A DNA stretch of 64,000 nucleotides from Heterostelium multicystogenum (taxonomy: Eukaryota > Evosea > Eumycetozoa > Acytosteliales > Acytosteliaceae), in contig RCNN01000019.1 of the NCBI GenBank assembly GCA_003667245.1, positions 62,001-126,000 of the forward strand, given 5' to 3'. The notes below the pieces were generated by a model. The model was not told where the DNA came from. It saw only the letters and a list, made by a program, of their open reading frames with translations, and ran no database searches. Position numbers and translations under genes: made by a program. Shown here in pieces: positions 62,301 through 64,000 of this stretch (its first letter is position 1; the number at the start of each line of letters is the position of its first letter).

Positions 62301-62833
62301 TAGTCAAGGATGAATTTATCAACTTGGATGTAGATAAAGAATCAATTATGAAGTCAGTTAGAAACAGAAACAGAGGTCCATTTAAAGTAATAAGAGTATT
62401 CAATAATGGATTAAACCTAGAATTGGAGTTGGATGGTTTCACTAGGAGACATGCAATTTTCAATGTTACCCAAGTAATGAAATTCAAAGTTAATGAAGAC
62501 AATAACGAATTGGTTGCCGAGCCTGGTCCGAAGTTGGTCAATGGAGAAGAAGAGTATGTGGTTGAAAAGATAATGGGTGTTCGCAAGTTTGGAAAGAGCA
62601 CACAATACTTAATCAAATGGTTAGGTTACCCAGAAGATCAGTCATCATGGCAATTCGAGAAATACATTCATGCTAAGGAACTGATAGACATATTCAAGAA
62701 AGAACAAGAACAGGAACAAGACAACCAGAAACCTAAGAAGACAGTCAAAACTCAAAGGAAGACCTATAACCCGAAAAGAAGACCTACTCTTAAAAAAGGG
62801 CAAAGTGTAAAACACGAAGTTCAAAAATCATAA
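59371..62833 (+). CDS. pol: Pol polyprotein: protease, RT, RNase H, integrase, chromodomain
   Basis: The frame is open from directly after the gag TGA; the first ATG is at 59404. The aspartic protease has VDTGAKKSFI. Reverse transcriptase has FSLGDVIKGYFHV, MAMGLSGAPARF and the active-site YFDDLIAADD. RNase H has YIYTDASDIG, RELLAIKE and FTDHYNLLYL. Integrase has a zinc-binding H-H-C-C region ending FCDYCVECQ, then the D-D-E residues in SLDFLDLP, IVSDRDPRFTS and SDGQTERLN. The C-terminal chromodomain reads EEYVVEKIMGVRKFGKSTQY then LIKWLGYPEDQSSW. One T too many in T6 at 60161-60166 splits the ORF before RT. The last codons lie within the 3' LTR, ending at 62833. Confidence 0.95.
62792..62805 (+). 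promoter_or_regulatory. Polypurine tract
   Basis: AAAAAAGGGCAAAG directly abuts the 3' LTR. It is the expected primer site for plus-strand synthesis in LTR elements. It lies within the pol reading frame. Confidence 0.8.
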
Positions 62834-62974
62834 AAATAAGAAATTTATAGTATAAAAACGAAAATAATCAAATAAACAAATCATTCCAATTAATAACCCT
62901 AATTCCTCTATAGTTATAATTAATTATTGTTAATAGATCCTATATATATACGTTTTATTTGTTACTCTTTTAAA
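62806..62974 (+). repeat. 3' LTR of the chromovirus
   Basis: This 169-bp direct repeat of 58097-58266 differs by a single missing C. The first 28 bases encode the end of Pol. It is followed immediately by the second TATGA target duplication. Confidence 0.95.
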
Positions 62975-62979
62975 TATGA
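62975..62979. repeat. Target site duplication, right copy (TATGA)
   Basis: This is a perfect copy of 58092-58096. Together the two define the insertion point. Confidence 0.9.
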
Positions 62980-63292
62980 TCTTGAGGGAACCAAACTGCC
63001 GTTCCTGCATTTAACCGAGTGCATAATCAGAGCCATATGGAGAGTGGTGTCCAACAATCTGTATGGTGATAAGACACTTGACTTCACTAACATTCCTAAG
63101 TTGTCAAGCAAGTACTATAAAAACTTGGTTGCAATAAATTACCATAAGCTCTGTTTATCGCTGACTTCCAAAGGCACTGCTGAACCAGCCACCACCGTTG
63201 CTATCAATGAGTTCAAAAAAGACTGGAACATTTTCACCATCTCTGGTTGCGATATCCCCAATCTGGCCCTCCCGCGTTCATTTATAGATTAA
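62975..63292 (+). pseudogene. Host reading frame interrupted at the retrotransposon insertion
   Basis: Directly after the 3' LTR an open frame reads YDLEGTKLPFLHLTEC, IIRAIWRVVSNNLYG and TISGCDIPNLALPRSFID, ending TAA at 63292. Its codon use is like host genes and unlike the element. Joining the flanks at the target duplication, the frame extends a few codons left of the insertion (NSVCGIFISS before YDLEG) and then meets a stop near the tRNA gene. So only a C-terminal fragment, possibly a last exon, is present. I do not recognise the family. It could be an old gene fragment that was already broken before the insertion. Confidence 0.5.
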
Positions 63293-63719
63293 TATTTCAT
63301 TTGGATATGAATACAAAACAAAAAAAAAAAAAAAAAAAACAGGAAAACGGGAAAAATGAAAAAAAAAAAAAAAGTATTTCGGACAATCACGACTGTCCCT
63401 TTGTGTCGTGAATATATATATAGAACACTGTGAGGTTCTGACCCTCACCATTTATTATTTAATTAATAAATTATGATCACCTGGATGATTAAAAAAAAAA
63501 AAAAAAAAAAAAATTAAAAAAAAAACCGTGGAGAATCTAAAAAGATAAAATATAATAGAGCTACCTTGTTCTCAATTCTACTAACGATCTTGGGTACCTA
63601 GTCTTTCTGCATCAGGGGTACATGTAGAAAAGTAAACCAGAAATCAGTTATTCTCTTGAGTTTTTCCTGAATTTTTGTCAACTTTCAAATCTCAAATAGA
63701 TGGCCACCTGATCTACCTG
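63293..63719. other. Poly-A tracts and a structured segment
   Basis: A-runs occur at 63321-63339, 63359-63373, 63491-63513 and 63516-63525. Between the second and third lies a segment (63374-63490) with two stems. One is TCACGAC (63387-63393) with GTCGTGA (63405-63411). The other is GTGAGG (63430-63435) with CCTCAC (63443-63448). It could be a retroposed small RNA with an A tail or simple low-complexity DNA. No ORF was seen. Confidence 0.4.
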
Positions 63720-63786
63720 ACAAACTTAAGAGTGTATGTATTAATGAATGATTATATTGACAGGATACATACACTCTTAAGTTTGT
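63720..63786. repeat. 22-bp perfect inverted repeat (hairpin)
   Basis: The left arm is 63720-63741 (ACAAACTTAAGAGTGTATGT plus AT). The right arm is 63765-63786 and is its exact reverse complement. The loop is 23 bases. A second, weaker set lies just downstream: GTGTGTTTGT (63821-63830) against ACAGACACAC (63867-63876), enclosing TTTTCAT/ATGAAAA. It could be a small-RNA precursor hairpin, a miniature element terminus or an unrelated palindrome. Confidence 0.6.
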
Positions 63787-64000
63787 AGGAGAAAGGGAGG
63801 AGAATGAAAGACATGTCAGGGTGTGTTTGTTACAATTAATTTTTCATTTATATGAAAACAATCATTACAGACACACCACTAGATGGGGTCGCATCAACAT
63901 CGATGATTAATCACAAAAAAACAATACAATTTGTTAATTTTTAAAGTTTCTTAAGATGAAGGTTCTAATCCTGAATAAGGTTGATTGTACTTGATGCAGG
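63787..64000. other. Window end, no gene recognised
   Basis: Apart from the weaker inverted repeat noted at 63821-63876, nothing is recognisable. The sequence runs to the edge of the window. Confidence 0.5.

Larger units (their letters stand above)
58097..62974 (+). mobile_element. Ty3-type LTR retrotransposon with chromodomain (chromovirus, Skipper-like)
   Basis: This is a complete element of about 4.88 kb. It has 170/169-bp LTRs, gag, and a pol in the order protease, reverse transcriptase, RNase H, integrase, chromodomain. That order and the chromodomain define chromoviruses such as Dictyostelium Skipper. The target site duplication TATGA is perfect. The LTRs differ by one C only, so insertion is recent. 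The three internal frame breaks are each one extra A or T in a run, matching the error pattern of host genes, so the copy may be intact. Its AT-rich third codon positions differ from neighbouring host genes. It lies downstream of a tRNA gene, in the same orientation. Confidence 0.95.

Noticed and set aside
1..64000. CRISPR array, operon or prophage
   Set aside because: No regular spaced repeats or phage genes were seen; introns and gene content are eukaryotic.

Overview
The window is nuclear DNA of a dictyostelid social amoeba. Long, very AT-rich spacers separate compact genes. Introns are short, AT-rich and GT-AG. Proteins carry poly-Asn, poly-Gln and poly-Thr runs. The gene set includes an aggregation-type adenylate cyclase, a cAMP-receptor-like GPCR, talin A, a conditioned-medium-factor-like protein and a Cep192 homologue. 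Coding regions are clearly less AT-biased than in Dictyostelium discoideum, so a different dictyostelid is likely; the species cannot be named from this sequence alone.

Layout. 1-269: 5' end of a CLEC16A homologue (-). 2063-2842: ribosomal protein S9 (+). 3001-4968: ALG8 glucosyltransferase (-). 5165-5905: Nnf1/PMF1-like kinetochore protein (-). 6130-7383: RlmN-type radical SAM methyltransferase (-), head-to-head with an AnmK-type kinase at 7632-8813 (+). 9062-9900: low-complexity protein of unknown role (+). 10401-12473: secreted CMF-like alpha/beta hydrolase (-). 13708-19420: Cep192/SPD-2-like centrosomal scaffold (-). 19847-21133: cAMP-receptor-like GPCR (-). 24585-26040: cytochrome-b5 fused fatty acid desaturase (-). 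28177-32059: adenylate cyclase A (-). 35164-36388: MBIP homologue (+). 36413-37355: membrane-anchored UBX protein (-). 37878-41162: CEMIP/TMEM2-like G8 protein (-). 41852-42803: secreted alpha/beta hydrolase (+). 43409-50997: talin (+). 51094-52323: BAR-SH3 protein (-). 53313-55627: long-form tRNase Z (+). 55951-57540: B-box protein with two VPS13-C-terminus-like modules (+).

The last 6 kb are accessory DNA. A tRNA-Ser(AGA) gene is followed 55 bp downstream by a complete Ty3-type LTR retrotransposon with a chromodomain (58097-62974). It is flanked by a perfect 5-bp target duplication, TATGA. Its LTRs are nearly identical. Gag and pol share one reading frame and are separated by a single UGA. 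Past the element lie an interrupted host reading frame, poly-A tracts and a 22-bp perfect inverted repeat.

A property of the whole window is the high number of single-base frame breaks in conserved genes. Those I could locate precisely are nearly all one extra A or T in a homopolymer, so I read them as base-calling errors rather than pseudogenes. Coordinates below span whole genes, introns and frame breaks included.

Several genes act in one physiology: acaA and the cAMP-receptor-like GPCR in cAMP signalling, the CMF-like protein in density sensing, and talin and the BAR-SH3 protein in adhesion and membrane shaping. They are not an operon, and their adjacency here carries no proven functional meaning.
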